A DNA stretch of 64,000 nt from contig OX344751.2 in assembly GCA_947034885.2 (NCBI GenBank), forward strand, positions 46,219,082-46,283,081, in the 5' to 3' direction. This document shows positions 12,841 to 24,189 of the stretch, piece by piece (position 1 is the first letter of the stretch; each line of letters opens with the position of its first letter). Made by a program: the position numbers and the translations under genes. Below the pieces are notes generated by a model that was not told the DNA's origin, searched no databases, and was given only the letters and a program-made list of their open reading frames with translations. The DNA is from Thuidium tamariscinum. Lineage: Eukaryota; Streptophyta; Bryopsida; Hypnales; Thuidiaceae.

Positions 12841-14060
12841 TATAGAGTGCCTTAGTGAGTTCCACTTTGAAAATTCACATAAATTAGATGACTTGTCCAA
12901 AAATTCTATTTTTTTTTTTAAAATTCATGATTTTCAGTTGCTAATATTATAAAAATATTTTTCCTAGAAAAAGATACCTTCAACTCTACTGAATTGCTTA
13001 TTATGACGGTTATGGGTATTCCTACCTTAGTTCAACGTTAGCCGATCGAATTGGGAAACAAACTGATTGCAATTCTAAAACATTGACCAAAAATAGGTGA
13101 AAAAAATCTGTAAAGAATTGTTTTGCTTACAAAATAGAGAAAATAACTAGACATTGTACTTGAAAAAATGGTTCAATTTGGGAATTAAAGGAAAATAGCT
13201 AGTAAAATTCAAAAAACTTCTTGAACATTGATTTGAAGTATAAAATGTACAAAGTATTTGTATAGTCAAAATTATAAAATTATTCTTAGATTCTCTTCAA
13301 ATTAATTTTGAAGATATAACTTTATAACTTCAAAAATTCACCAAAAATACAATTTCTACATTTAATACATGAATTTGTTTTGATTGGTCAAAATTGTGGT
13401 TTCTATTGATTTGTGAAAAAATGCAAAAGATCTCGTAATGAGAGCATCAACACTTTCCCCAAATAGTAAGTTTTTCAACACTAGGCAATTCTAAACACTC
13501 TTTGTGTTATTTCTCTTATAATTTTGTTTGATTGTACCGATCTTAGTTTTTGAATATAAATGTTGAAAGACAACCCAATTTTTTCAAAACTGAAAAAAAA
13601 ATTTGGAAAAAGTTTTCTTTTGTCCAAAATTTTTGCCCGATGTTGGACTATGACCAAAAAATGGTTGCTTGAGTACTTAGGAGTTAAATACATCTTTGTA
13701 AAAAAAAAAAAAATTTAATTTCTTGAAACATAATTTCATTACCAACTGAGAGCTCCAATCAATATGAAATGCCATGCCCATGACTTAAATTCACATGTGT
13801 GCAAGAAACAGAGGAATTTTGCCCTGATAACTTATGTGTGAAATCAATTTCTCCCTATCTCCAGCTATAGACCTTAAAATTGGAAACATGGCCAACTCAC
13901 TTATCTACAAGGGAGCTTGACATTCCCCTGCTTTTAGAATTCAAATCCAACAATCAATATAGCTATGTACATTTTTTTTAAAACTCACTATAACTATAAT
14001 CCAATAAGTTTTGAAGTGATCACCATCTTAGTACTTTCTCAAAAGAGTAAAAAACAGGGC
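12841..14060. other. AT-rich spacer with repeat copy
   Basis: Positions 12841-13040 are the continuation of the repeat found upstream of GAR1, resuming after the CACTA-like MITE. The remainder is AT-rich, with A and T runs, and has no supportable gene. Confidence 0.5.
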
Positions 14061-14064
14061 TAGT

Positions 14065-14345
14065 AATGGTGTAGTGCTAAACCCTACATTTAAAGGTGGG
14101 CCCACACGTTGAATTTATCCAAGGGGAAAATATTGAAAGATTTTATTTTTTTATTTTTTATTTTTTTTAAATTCTAAATTCATATTTGTAATTAGAGACC
14201 CCGAATTAGTTGGGGACCTCGGGTCAAAACAAACCAAAAAATCCAACACAAAAATAAACCCTAAACCCTTATCAACCCCTAGTAAAATAAGTTTTACTCC
14301 GTTGGCCTACCTTTGAATGCAGGATTTGACATTTTGCCCCCTAAT
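14065..14345 (+). mobile_element. Diverged relative of the 51650-52054 MITE
   Basis: Read on the + strand this matches the reverse complement of 51690-51945: AAAGGTGGGCCCAC, a T-rich centre, GAGACCCC.AATTAG, AACCCTAAACCCTTATCAAC, CCTAGTAAAATAAG and a final GGCCTACCTTTGAATGCAGG. The two ends (AAAGGTGGGCC and GGCCTACCTTT) are inverted repeats. No target duplication could be fixed. Confidence 0.6.
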
Positions 14346-14637
14346 GCAATAATTTCTCTTATCTAATGTATCAAATAGACCCCAGTCTTATTGCCTTAAA
14401 GAGATTTTAGAGTAGTCAATATCTTGGAGGATTGCTTGATAATTTTGATACAATGCATAAAGAGTGGAATTTGGCAACCTTGCTATCATTAATTCAGCGT
14501 ACACGCATCACTATTCATTAATTGGGAATAGGCCCCACCAAGCTGCTTGCGGTTGGCGTGTATGTTATTTTACCTTTGCAATGAAATTGTATTTCATTTG
14601 TGCCCAAAAAAAATTAATGGAGAATAGTTCTGGCTTA

Positions 14638-14776
14638 AGGGCAAAACACCCATTCCCGTCCATGTATCCAAAACCGTCCAAATGTAGCAAGGGTGCACAT
14701 TTTTCTTTGAAAAATATGCACCCCTGCTACATTTGGACGGTTTTGGATACATGGATGGGAATGGGTGTTTTGCCCT
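14638..14776. mobile_element. TA-flanked foldback MITE (139 bp)
   Basis: Almost the whole element is one hairpin. The ends are AGGGCAAAACACCCATTCCC and its inverse, and the arms pair through TCCAAAACCGTCCAAATGTA to a short loop around 14705. TA flanks both sides (14636-14637, 14777-14778). This is a typical mariner/Stowaway-type arrangement, though the terminal sequence is not the Stowaway consensus. Confidence 0.82.
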
Positions 14777-15329
14777 TACTCAATGTAGTGCTCACCCTTG
14801 GAAACAACCCCCATTAACCCCTAAGAGCTGGCGGCGCCATTCTATGGCTTACGAATGACTTCTGCAAGCCACCAAAAGGAGTGAACAATAGTTCTTTCAT
14901 CCATTTTTTTCCAATGACTTTTCATGTTGAGTTATAAAGAGTGTCCAAGTGAATTTTTAGTGTAATTGATGTTTTTATTCATGTAATTGAGAAATAATGA
15001 AGAAAAACGGATGGCAAAATTTGTCATTTTAGTGTATTTTAAGAAATTGAGTAAATCTGAAATTTCTCCTTGAAAACGACATTTTTTGAATTTGAGCCCA
15101 ACTAATGAAATGGGGTCATGTACTCTAGTTTCTTCTCCAATTGAAATTTTGAATTTTTTTGTAAAATTGAATATTTTATTGCAATTTAAACTTTGGTTGT
15201 ATTTCTAATGTCCATTGCATTCTAATTGTAGATGTACACGGCAAATTAGTTTACACCATGATGATTTCCACTGTATTTTTCACACATGGTAAAATTTTCA
15301 GATTTTGTGAGATTATTTTATATTTTATA

Positions 15330-15861
15330 CTCCCTCTATCCCAAAATGGTCTTCTTGTTGCCTTTTGTTATAGGAAAATTTGTCAAATTTGGATTTTAAT
15401 TCTTGTCCAAGACTAGCAAAACAACTTCAAGCAAAATTTTTCCTTCCATTCATTAAATCATCAATCAAAAGACAAAAGAAATGACTAAAGGGGTTAATCA
15501 ACACTTTTTGTTTGTATTTTTTGCATCTCTTTGAGTGTTGCCTACTTGAAGGAGGTGAAGCTTTGGTAGGTGGAACAAAGGTTCCTACATGGTCTTAGGC
15601 CCATACTAATCACCTACAAAATAACAACCTCAAATTCAAAATTTAATTGCCTAGTGGTGCTTTTTGAAAATGCCTCCAAAATTCTACTTTTCTATATTCT
15701 AAAATTACACTTTGAAAAATGGTTTTAAAACTCAAAGTTTCAAAAATACTAAGAGTGAACCAAGCTTTGCTTACAAATCCAAATGGGACTTTAAAATGTT
15801 ATTTTTGGCCTTAATCCATAATATTTTGTTAAACAGGAAGATCATTTTGGGATGGAGGTAG
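15330..15861. mobile_element. Stowaway-like MITE (Tc1/mariner)
   Basis: The left end CTCCCTCTATCCCAAAAT matches the widely known Stowaway terminus. The right end is its inverse with few mismatches (ATTTTGGGATGGAGGTAG), with similarity continuing about ten further bases (GGTCTTCTTG against GATCTTCCTG). TA dinucleotides flank it at 15328-15329 and 15862-15863. At 532 bp it is longer than most Stowaways and carries no transposase-like frame. Confidence 0.88.
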
Positions 15862-16730
15862 TATGATTTTTTCTTCAGTTTCTCTTCAAAAAATTCCAGA
15901 AAATACAATTTTCCCCAAAAAAATCTGAAATTTCTGTGAAGTACAGAGGACATGCAGTTTCATCTCTGAAAAATACAAATAAAAGTTTCCATACACATCT
16001 GGTTACAAAATGGTAATGAACTGAGTAACTGAGAGTGCAGCCTGAAACCAGTGGTCATAGGCCCGGCTTTTCAGGGTTAGCCAATTTCCAATATCAGCCC
16101 AATCTTGCCTGAATATGTAATCAACCTTCCATTGCGATGGACCCATCCATCTCTACAGTCCAAGTTTGAATTCTCTTTGTATGACAATGTTTTATCTCCC
16201 TTTTTGAAAAGCCTGACAACTATAGGAACTCCTACCAATGAAAAAATGCAAAGCTATATTATTGGAGATATGGAAAAAAAGGGTGGGAAATGATTTGTTG
16301 GTGGAGCTCAGAAGGAGAGTTGAGCTCCCCTAAAGTCATTTAGCAAGGCAGTTTCCAATGAATGATTGGTGATGCTTTAAGTGAGTATGTATAAAGTCTC
16401 TAGGTCTAATGTATGCGTGATAAACATTTAGTAAACCCTTGAAGGACCAAATAATGTTTTTTTTGGCAATTCAGTGTTTTTGGGTAGTTCATTATGAAGT
16501 AAAAAATTTAGTTTATTTGAAGAAATTCTTTTTGGAGGTAGGAGGTGAAGAGTATCTTGTTGTTTTTCTAAATTTATTTTAATTTTAAACTGTCTATGAG
16601 AAGTTATTAGAGAAAATGTTATTTTCAATGGACACGGGGTATTATGAGCCCCGTCACGAGCAAGGGTAATTACATTATTAGTAGTGAAAATTGCAATGCC
16701 ATGTCAAAAAGAGTATGGAAAAAGTCATGG

Positions 16731-17009
16731 CATTAGAAGAGATTTGAGGGCAAGAAAGAGCCTTTTTATAGTTGTTCACTTGGTTGTTTCTTATGTTGTT
16801 CAAGAACCGTGAACCAACCCATATTGTCTGATTTTTGAATTTTTGAATTTTGTTTTTGAAACTTCAAAATTTAAATTTAAAAAATAATTAACTAATATTT
16901 GACATGAAACTCTTTTGGCCACATCAAATTGTCAATGTAGCATTGTTCCTAGAGTTTCCACACTCTTAAGGACTCCCAATGTTGTAATGTCCTTAAATTT
17001 CCTCTAATG
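16731..17009 (-). mobile_element. CATTAGAGGA-family MITE, copy A
   Basis: Member of the ~300-bp family described in Part 2. The left end is CATTAGAAGAGATTTGAGGG and the right end the inverse of CATTAGAGGAAATTTAAGG. Inverted relative to most copies: the block carrying the GTGG-rich arm is on the right (GGCCACATCAA, GTCCTTAAATTTCC). Confidence 0.7.
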
Positions 17010-17954
17010 ATAGGTTTTCAATGCAAATTTAGGCTCAAAACTTTTTTTGACAAATTTTTTAGACACACAAATTCTTCTTATTGTATAAAGAGGTGCCAAC
17101 AATAGTAAACCACCCCATTAGTATTAGAAACTTTAACATTACCACTAGATACTCCCACATTCTACCTTTCAGGACATAATTGGGACATTACCAACTTTGA
17201 TGAGCCACAACTTTTGACTCGCAACTCAAATTCTGACGTTCTTTGTATCTATGGATGTGTCTTAAAACAAGTTTTCCAAAAATGTATGGCATTCCATCCA
17301 ACTCTTCCTAACTAGAGTGACTAAAGTACAAGTATCCACTCTCGACTAGGGACCTATACTTAACCTGTAGAGTGAAGCTATTTCCAACCAAGGCTAGATC
17401 ATATTTTCAACCAAAGCTTGGAATGTATTTTTTCCATTTCAAGGTTGGGCCCAATAATTTCATGACACATGTCCCAACATAGTGAGCAAAAAAGTAGGAA
17501 GTATTGAGCAAGAAAGTACCTAGTCTATGAGTGGAATTGCAAGACTCTAGACATTGGCTATTAGTTCGGACAACTCTTTGACTTCCAAAAATCACAATAA
17601 TTTCAATTTTGGGAATAAAATTCTCAAAAATTTGTAGTAGCCATATTTTCTATCTTCCTATTTGGCAAAAAAATTCACTTGCCTCAAATTGCTTACAATT
17701 TGCCTGAAAATTGCTTAAGTGATTGACTATGGGTACCTCTACTACAACGCTACAATTGCTCAAGACTCCTAGTCCTACCCACCTTATTCACTTGTAAGGC
17801 TTGGAGAGTCACCTCCAACATCCTCCTTGCTCACTAGGATCTAGACTAGGATAGAACAGGGCATGCTTCTTGATGATGCTTACAACAGAGATGTAGTTGT
17901 GTATATTGGTGTATTTTTCAGGTTGTGTACTAATTGTGGGTATACATTTCTAAG

Positions 17955-18824
17955 TTAACCCCTAAAGCCTTGAACAACGTTTTTTGAGATTATAAATTTT
18001 TTAGGTAGCTCACTACAAATGGAGTTTTTATTTTTTTTTCTTTGAAAATTTGATACAATGTGTGCCCAAAGAGTAGCTTTAAGGCCCAACAATTTTCATA
18101 ACTTTTGACTTCATGGTTAAAAAGTTATGGCAGGATATGTTGTTTTCTTTACTCGGTGGGCAACCTGAGCAGCTAAAAAAACTTCTTCAAAAAAACTTTT
18201 TTTTTAAAAGTGAAATTTCAAATTGGTTCTTTAGGTTTATATAAACATGAGAATGTTTGAATCAATCCATTCCAATCAATGAGTCAAAAGTTATGAAGAT
18301 TTTGAGTTTGGGGTAGTTTGCGGCTAGTTACAGAATCTCTACAGTATAACATTTTAACCATTGGGATTGAAAATTTTCAATTCTATGAATAAAATGTTCA
18401 CAATTTAGTATTTTGGCTCATTTTTTACTTCTTTCTACTTACTTATTTTTTCCTATATGTTGTACAATTTCAAATGGTTTGAATTTTTTTGAGAATGTAG
18501 CCAACTTGCATTGAAGTATAAATTCAAAGAGTAACCACCATTTTGAATTTTTTTTCACACAAATGTGACCTTGTGAAGTGCAGCTGCCTGGATTTTCGCA
18601 GGGATATAAGAACAATTTTTGTCAATTCAAATGCTTATATCTTGCAATCTACATGGTGGAAATTTCTGAAATTTTTTCCAGATATTTACAAACCACCTTA
18701 CTACAAGATCCTACGGTTACATGAGTCAAAAATGTGTTTTAAGAGAAAAATTTGCACTTGTATTAGAAATGGCAGTTTTGGAGCATTTTTGGTGAAATCA
18801 TAGTCAAAAACCTTTAGGGGTTAA
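17955..18824. mobile_element. TTAA-flanked element with CCCCTAAAG ends (piggyBac/Kolobok-like)
   Basis: The ends read TTAACCCCTAAAG and CTTTAGGGGTTAA, a perfect 13-bp inverted repeat whose outer four bases are TTAA on both sides. TTAA targets are used by piggyBac and Kolobok elements, and CCC-TA-AA-like termini recall piggyBac. The 870-bp interior has no transposase-like frame. A similar element lies at 36201-36856, and a fragment of the interior (GATCCTA.GGTTA.ATG) recurs near 26880-27028. The superfamily is inferred, not proven. Confidence 0.6.
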
Positions 18825-19670
18825 CATTGTTTACTTGATTATATGTTGAAGTTCTAGTTGGAATTGTTTAATCAATGTCAAGAATATGACTTGATTTATA
18901 TGAATTGGATGTTGCAAGTCTATACATTTATTTTGATTTGGAATTTGTTAGAGCATATCAATATTGTTGCAATCTATAATTTCTTTGCCAAATGTTGATA
19001 GCAAGTCTAAGTTTATTGCATGTTGTGTGTCTCAAATAGAATTTATGCCAAATTAGAATGCACATGTGTGTATTACTAAATTAGTGTCTATTTTGTTTTA
19101 TACAAGCAAGAATACAAATGTCTAATTTGTGCACTTAAGTTTCAAATTAAAAAGTGTTTAATGCTTCTAATTGTATTCAAGTTTTTCATATCAAAATTGA
19201 TATTAATTCCAACTGGAATCAAAAGATAGATTAGTTGATTAATAGTTCTTTGGCATTGGTGTTGAGAGAAAAAATTTAAAAATATGTTGAGTGTACAATT
19301 TAAATTTAACTATATTGTTTACAACATAAGATCAAATAAGAAAACATAGTGTGTAGTGTAAGAGTTATTAATTAGGGGATGAATGAATGTATCTATTGTT
19401 GTCCTAGTTTTAATTTATATGAGTTGTTAGATTTGGATTTTGAAATTTTTACAATTAAACGGAACATTGAGATCTATTTTGCAATAGTTGTTACAAATCC
19501 TAGTTGGAGAAGTTGGTAAGCTTTATGTTCTAGTTGGCCTATCTTCAACCGATATATAAGCATCAAGAAAATATTTGTTCCAAGTTAGAAAATAAAGCAA
19601 TAGATTAGAGCAAAGGCTCATTTGGAATAAAGTTGCAATATAAAACAATGTGAAGGATAAAGAATTGATT

Positions 19671-19849
19671 CAAGGAATCCTCGTGAACCTTTGGAAGATT
19701 GTGAGTTCCCAAATGTTAAGAATGCTAAAAATACTATTACATTAGCAATATGATGTAGTCAAGCAACTAAACAATGAGTTGCAATATTGAGAATAACTTT
19801 AGGAAATATTCATGAAACAATCTCTTGGAGGCCAAAAACTCCTCTAATG
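19671..19849 (+). mobile_element. CATTAGAGGA-family MITE, copy B (internally deleted)
   Basis: Both ends are recognisable (AACCTTTGGAAGATTGTGAG on the left, TCTTGGAGGCCAAAAACTCC then TCTAATG on the right), but the AT-rich centre seen in full copies is absent, leaving 179 bp. Confidence 0.65.
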
Positions 19850-20609
19850 TCTTTCTTTTGTTTTATAATTGCCAATTTAAATTATTATATAGTAAAAATT
19901 TTGTCTTCTTGAATGAACATGTCACTAGGATTTAGATGTTCAATTCCATCTCTAAAATCTTGTTATAGAGAGTACATCTAAAAGCACTTTGAATAGGTAC
20001 AAGAAAACTCAAATTTAAACATTAGACAACCATTTTTCAAAGACTAGGTAAAAGTTATAAGGGTCTTGGCAAATTACCATAACTATAGAAAAATGTGGCC
20101 ATTGACATTTTACATTTGGCTATGATTTGATTAGGTCTATAATTTCTACCTTTTACCTTGTTTTTGAAGTGTTTATCTAATGTTTAAATTTGAATTTTTA
20201 GTAGTAGAAAATAAGTATCCAAAACAACAGAAATTGAATACAAATTTGTTGTCCAATTTTGTTGATTCGGTCACGTTGTATTGGTCAATGTTTTATAGAA
20301 ATATGTTGTCTACTTTTGTAGTTCTGTTAATTTGGACAACAATTCTTACAATTCTTTTTTTGAAAATATTAAAAACTTGCCAAATTTGAAAAGTCAATCA
20401 CTACATCAGTAGTTCGGTCAAACTCCGCCAACTACTCCAATACCAAGTGAGGGAGCCAAGGTTTGAACTCAAGACCTCTCAATCACAAACCATTGTACTT
20501 AACCACTACACTAGGTTCAATTTACTTGTTTAAAATGGATATAAAATTGTTACTTATTCCCTCATCACCTAACTAAAGAGACTTTGAAGTGTCCTTACAT
20601 AGTCTAGAG

Positions 20610-21115
20610 GTACAATTCAAAGTGTTGTAACTTTTGCATTCAATGTCCAAATGCAATAAAATTTGTTGGAAAAGTTGTGTATACTATTCTAAGTTGTACG
20701 AAAGAATTTTCACATCAATCCAATAGATAATAATTTTTTGAAAGACATTCAAAGTTTACAGTTTTAATTTGAGTTTACCAAACTGCATTTTGATGGTTGC
20801 AACTTTGGGGGATTGTATCTTCTTCATACAATGTTTGTTTTCAATAAAAATTTGTTGGGTTTTGTTCCTCCTAATGTCTGATCATTGTTATAAAATTTTC
20901 ATGTCAACTCAAGCTGTCTTGAATTTTTGGGAGCCATTCAAAGTTCAAAATCTAAACATTTCTAGATTACAATGAACTTTAGAAGCTTATATCTTCTTCA
21001 CACAGTGTTTGTTTTCAATGAAACTTATTGTAAAAGTTGAACATACAAGTCTTGTTTATGTGATAAATTTTTTGTATCAATCCAAGAAGTTATGAGTGAC
21101 TGAGCCACATTTTAG
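20610..21115. repeat. Degenerate three-unit tandem repeat, ~175-190 bp
   Basis: Three units share the order AACTTT..., CAATGTTTGTTTTCAATAAA (near 20641, 20829 and 21003), an AGTTG/TTCCTCC stretch, ATTTT.ATGTCAA/ATC and a closing ATTCAAAGTT. The units differ greatly from each other, so the duplication is old. Confidence 0.6.
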
Positions 21116-22226
21116 TAGAGGGAGGTTTAGCCATAGATGTGTTTTAATTTGCAACTTTTCTTGTTTTTTGACATTTCTAAGTCATATCTAAGTCATTTTG
21201 TAATTTGTATACACTATGAGTCAATTGAAAATATAAGTCACTATGAGATATCTAAAATCTAAGATATATTTAGATTTTAAAAATCTAAGACATATCTAGA
21301 TTAAAAACCATGCAATCCAAACCATCTAGGACTTTTCTAGATTTAAAACATCTAAAAAAAATTTAGATTTTAGAAATCTACAAACAATATAGATTTCAAA
21401 GGTTGTACAACTTCTTAAATTTTTGTTGATTTGGTAAAAAAAATGGGAGTGCCTCAAATAACATAAATTTGTTGGTGTCTTTACAAAATTTTGTTGATTT
21501 CAATAAGTTGTGACCACAAGTACCTAGAATAACAAAAAATTGTTGATTTTTTGTTGTTTTGATCATAACTTTCTACTAGTGTTTTTTTGTATCTATTCCA
21601 CAACCCATTCCACAACCCATTCCACAATCTATTCAAAGTGTTTTTGAATGCACTCCTAATGATATAAATTTCAAGTTCTAATTATCTATTAGTCAAAAGT
21701 TAGTAATACACTTGGGAGGGCAAATAGAACATTAGGACTAAGGATACTTGAATGCATTGATATACATGTTGGAATATAATCTTATCCATATGATATAAGT
21801 CCTATATTGCTTTGATGTAGTTATTTTGAAGTTTCCTTATTCCTTAGAAGCTATCAAGAATGTAATTATATACTTCATTTTGAATAGTCTTTTGTTGTAG
21901 TTAGGTTACACTACATGAAATATGGGTGTTTTAAAGGAAAAACATTAGTAAGGAATTGATGAAATTTGTTTTTTAGAATTAAAAGGTCACGTTTGATAGA
22001 AAAAATCAATAATATGAAGTGAAAACTATTTATTTGTCACGGGAACTTTGGAAAACACTGCTTTTACGACATTGTTGGTTAGTCACTTGAAGCATTCTCC
22101 AAGTAGGAAAAGTAGGTTAGTTGTGATTTACCTAGTATTCCTTTTGAACCTATAAATCATACACATTTTTGTTGAAAAGACACCCTCCAATCTTTTAGTT
22201 ATAAAAATAATGCAAGTCCCAAACTA

Positions 22227-22513
22227 TAAGAGGGGATTTGAGGCAAGGGAAAGCTACTTGAGGCATGTTCCCCTTATTCCTAAACTAGTAAAAGAGTGGT
22301 TGGCTATTGTCAAGGCAATAAATACAAAAAATAAAAAATATTTTATAAACTTAAAAGAAAATTTAAAAGCAAATATTTGAGGAAAAAAATATTATATTAA
22401 ACATCTCATGTGGCCATCTCCTAACCACATTAGATATTGATTCGGCATAGTTTCTAGAGTTCCTTATTTTTTAGGAATTCACAATCTTGTTCAGAGGAAA
22501 ATCTCATCTAATG
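22227..22513 (-). mobile_element. CATTAGAGGA-family MITE, copy C
   Basis: The left end reads TATAAGAGGGGATTTGAGGC and the right end GAGGAAAATCTCATCTAATG. The internal GTGGCCATCTCCTAACCACA and AATTCACAATCTTGTTCAGA match the family's arm in inverted orientation. First of three copies lying almost end to end. Confidence 0.65.
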
Positions 22514-22560
22514 ACATAAATTTAACGAAACAATATTGAAAATATATGACTTCCAACATG

Positions 22561-22819
22561 CATTAGGGAAGATTGAGGCCAAAACAAGATTACAAGTTCT
22601 CGGACTACGGGGAATGAGGGAACTATATAGTGGTATGAATGTGATGTGGCCAAGACCAGGCCACTTCATTTTTTTTAAAATTTTCACATTTCAAGACCTT
22701 TTAGATACATATTGATAATTATTGCTTGACAGCAATCCAACAATTTTATTTGTTTTGGAAATAGTAAGGGAAACAAGCTTGAAATGGCCCTCCCTTGCCA
22801 CAAACCACCCCCCCTCATG
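22561..22819 (+). mobile_element. CATTAGAGGA-family MITE, copy D
   Basis: Starts CATTAGGGAAGATTGAGGCC. It contains AAGTTCTCGGACTACGGGGA and GATGTGGCCAAGACCAGGCC, close to copy H at 28696. The right part (AACAAGCTTGAAATGGCCCT) matches that copy too, and the end is a decayed CCCCTCATG. Confidence 0.65.
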
Positions 22820-22849
22820 CATTTTTTCATTTTATATTTGCACTTAAAA

Positions 22850-23160
22850 CATAAGAGAATTTTCAGCTGGTTTACAAGACTGCAAGTTCCCAAACGCTAG
22901 GAACACAGTGCTGAAGTGGTCGAGCGACTGCCACGTCAGAAAATACTAATTAATTAATTATTTAATATTTTAAAAATATTTTCTTGAAGAAAATAAAAAA
23001 CTTTAATCATTTTCTTTCTTTTTTAAACATTCTAAATTTTTTTAAATTTTTTTTCAAAATTCAAAAATTCAGACCAACAAGGGGCTGGGCTACAACAGTG
23101 GGAGTAGTTTATGGGAATATCCCTAAAACAGTCTTCTTGGGGGTCAAAAATCCTCTTATG
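22850..23160 (+). mobile_element. CATTAGAGGA-family MITE, copy E
   Basis: Starts CATAAGAGAATTTTCAGC and ends AATCCTCTTATG. It carries GAAGTGGTCGAGCGACTGCC followed by ACGTCAGAAAATAC and an ATTAATTAATTATTTAATAT centre shared with copy I (56344-56673) in inverse. Only 30 bp separate it from copy D. Confidence 0.75.
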
Positions 23161-23489
23161 TACCATTTTTTCTTGTAGTGTGATGACTCGGATTCTTGAA
23201 ATGACAACATATCTACTATGATGTCATTTTTTAGAAGGATTTTATCAAAGACCTCTGTTCATACATCTTCAATCACAAGAAGAAAACCTTATTAAAAGTC
23301 AATACAATCTATATGACATTTTCTATTTCCTATAACAATACACATTAAATCTAGCGCAAATATTACATTGACGTTAACATTTTCTATTATAAAAAATAAG
23401 AATTCTATATAGATTGTAATGACTTTAATAAGATTTTCTTTTAATTGTATAAAAACATGAATTAAGAACATTAGACACAAGACACATTC

Positions 23490-23797
23490 TATTAGGGAGA
23501 TTTGAGTCTTTGGAAGATTGCTAGTTCTCCAATGCTAAGAATGTTGGGAGAACGCTAGAAATGCTGCGACATCACCAATTTAATATGGTTGGGAAACTAC
23601 CATGTTAGATAATATTATCTAATTAATTATTAAATATTTTTTCAAATATTTTTTTTGCTTTTTAATACAGTCTGATTTTTTTTAAATGATTTTTTTTGAC
23701 ATTTTAAATTTCAAACCAATAAGGGCTGTAGCATTGGGAACAATGTTAAATAATGACTATGAAATAGTCTCTTGGAGGCTTAAAACTCCTCAAATGC
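23490..23797 (+). mobile_element. CATTAGAGGA-family MITE, copy F
   Basis: Left end TATTAGGGAGATTTGAGTC, right end CTCTTGGAGGCTTAAAACTC then CTCAAATG. The centre contains TCTAATTAATTATTAAATAT, as in copy E. It includes ACCAATAAGGGCTGTAGCAT, equivalent to ACCAACAAGGGGCTGGGCTA in copy E. Confidence 0.72.
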
Positions 23798-24189
23798 CTT
23801 AGAAATTATTAATAAATTTATAATGCAACACATAAAATTGGAAACATATATCAAAGAAAAACACATATCCATCTATTTAAGAAAGATTGCAAATCTATCG
23901 ACAATTACTAGCTTGGGTGGAGACCAACTTTTTTTTTTGAATTGAAATAGAAAAATTTCTACAAACTTCATCCACTTTGTTTAATATTGGTTGTTGAAGC
24001 AAGGAAATGGTACTTCTCTGAAATCAACCCAATAGATGAAATCCTTTGTTTACATCTTTGAAGATGTAGTATAGAAATATTATAAAGTAATGTATTTTTA
24101 CATTTTTAGTAGTAAATACATAGAAAAGTAATTTTCAAATAGAAAAAGTATAGAAAAAGTATGTAAAAGTGTGTAGAAAAGCAAAAAGT

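Larger units (their letters stand above)
17010..22220. other. AT-rich repeat region without genes
   Basis: Apart from the TTAA-flanked element and MITE copies noted separately, no gene can be supported. Positions 20600-21100 hold a degraded tandem array. Positions 21240-21420 are rich in TCTAGATTT/AAATCTA words that recur at 43330-43470, a further dispersed repeat. Confidence 0.55.

Noticed and set aside
14814-15497. Third TTAA-flanked element (TTAACCCCT ... AGGGGTTAA)
   Set aside because: The right end lies inside the well-defined Stowaway-like element 15330-15861, and the ends agree over only nine bases.
16105-16293. 62-codon frame with LPLRWTHPSLQSKFEFSLYD
   Set aside because: Looks mildly protein-like, but no family, no splice context and no second copy support it.
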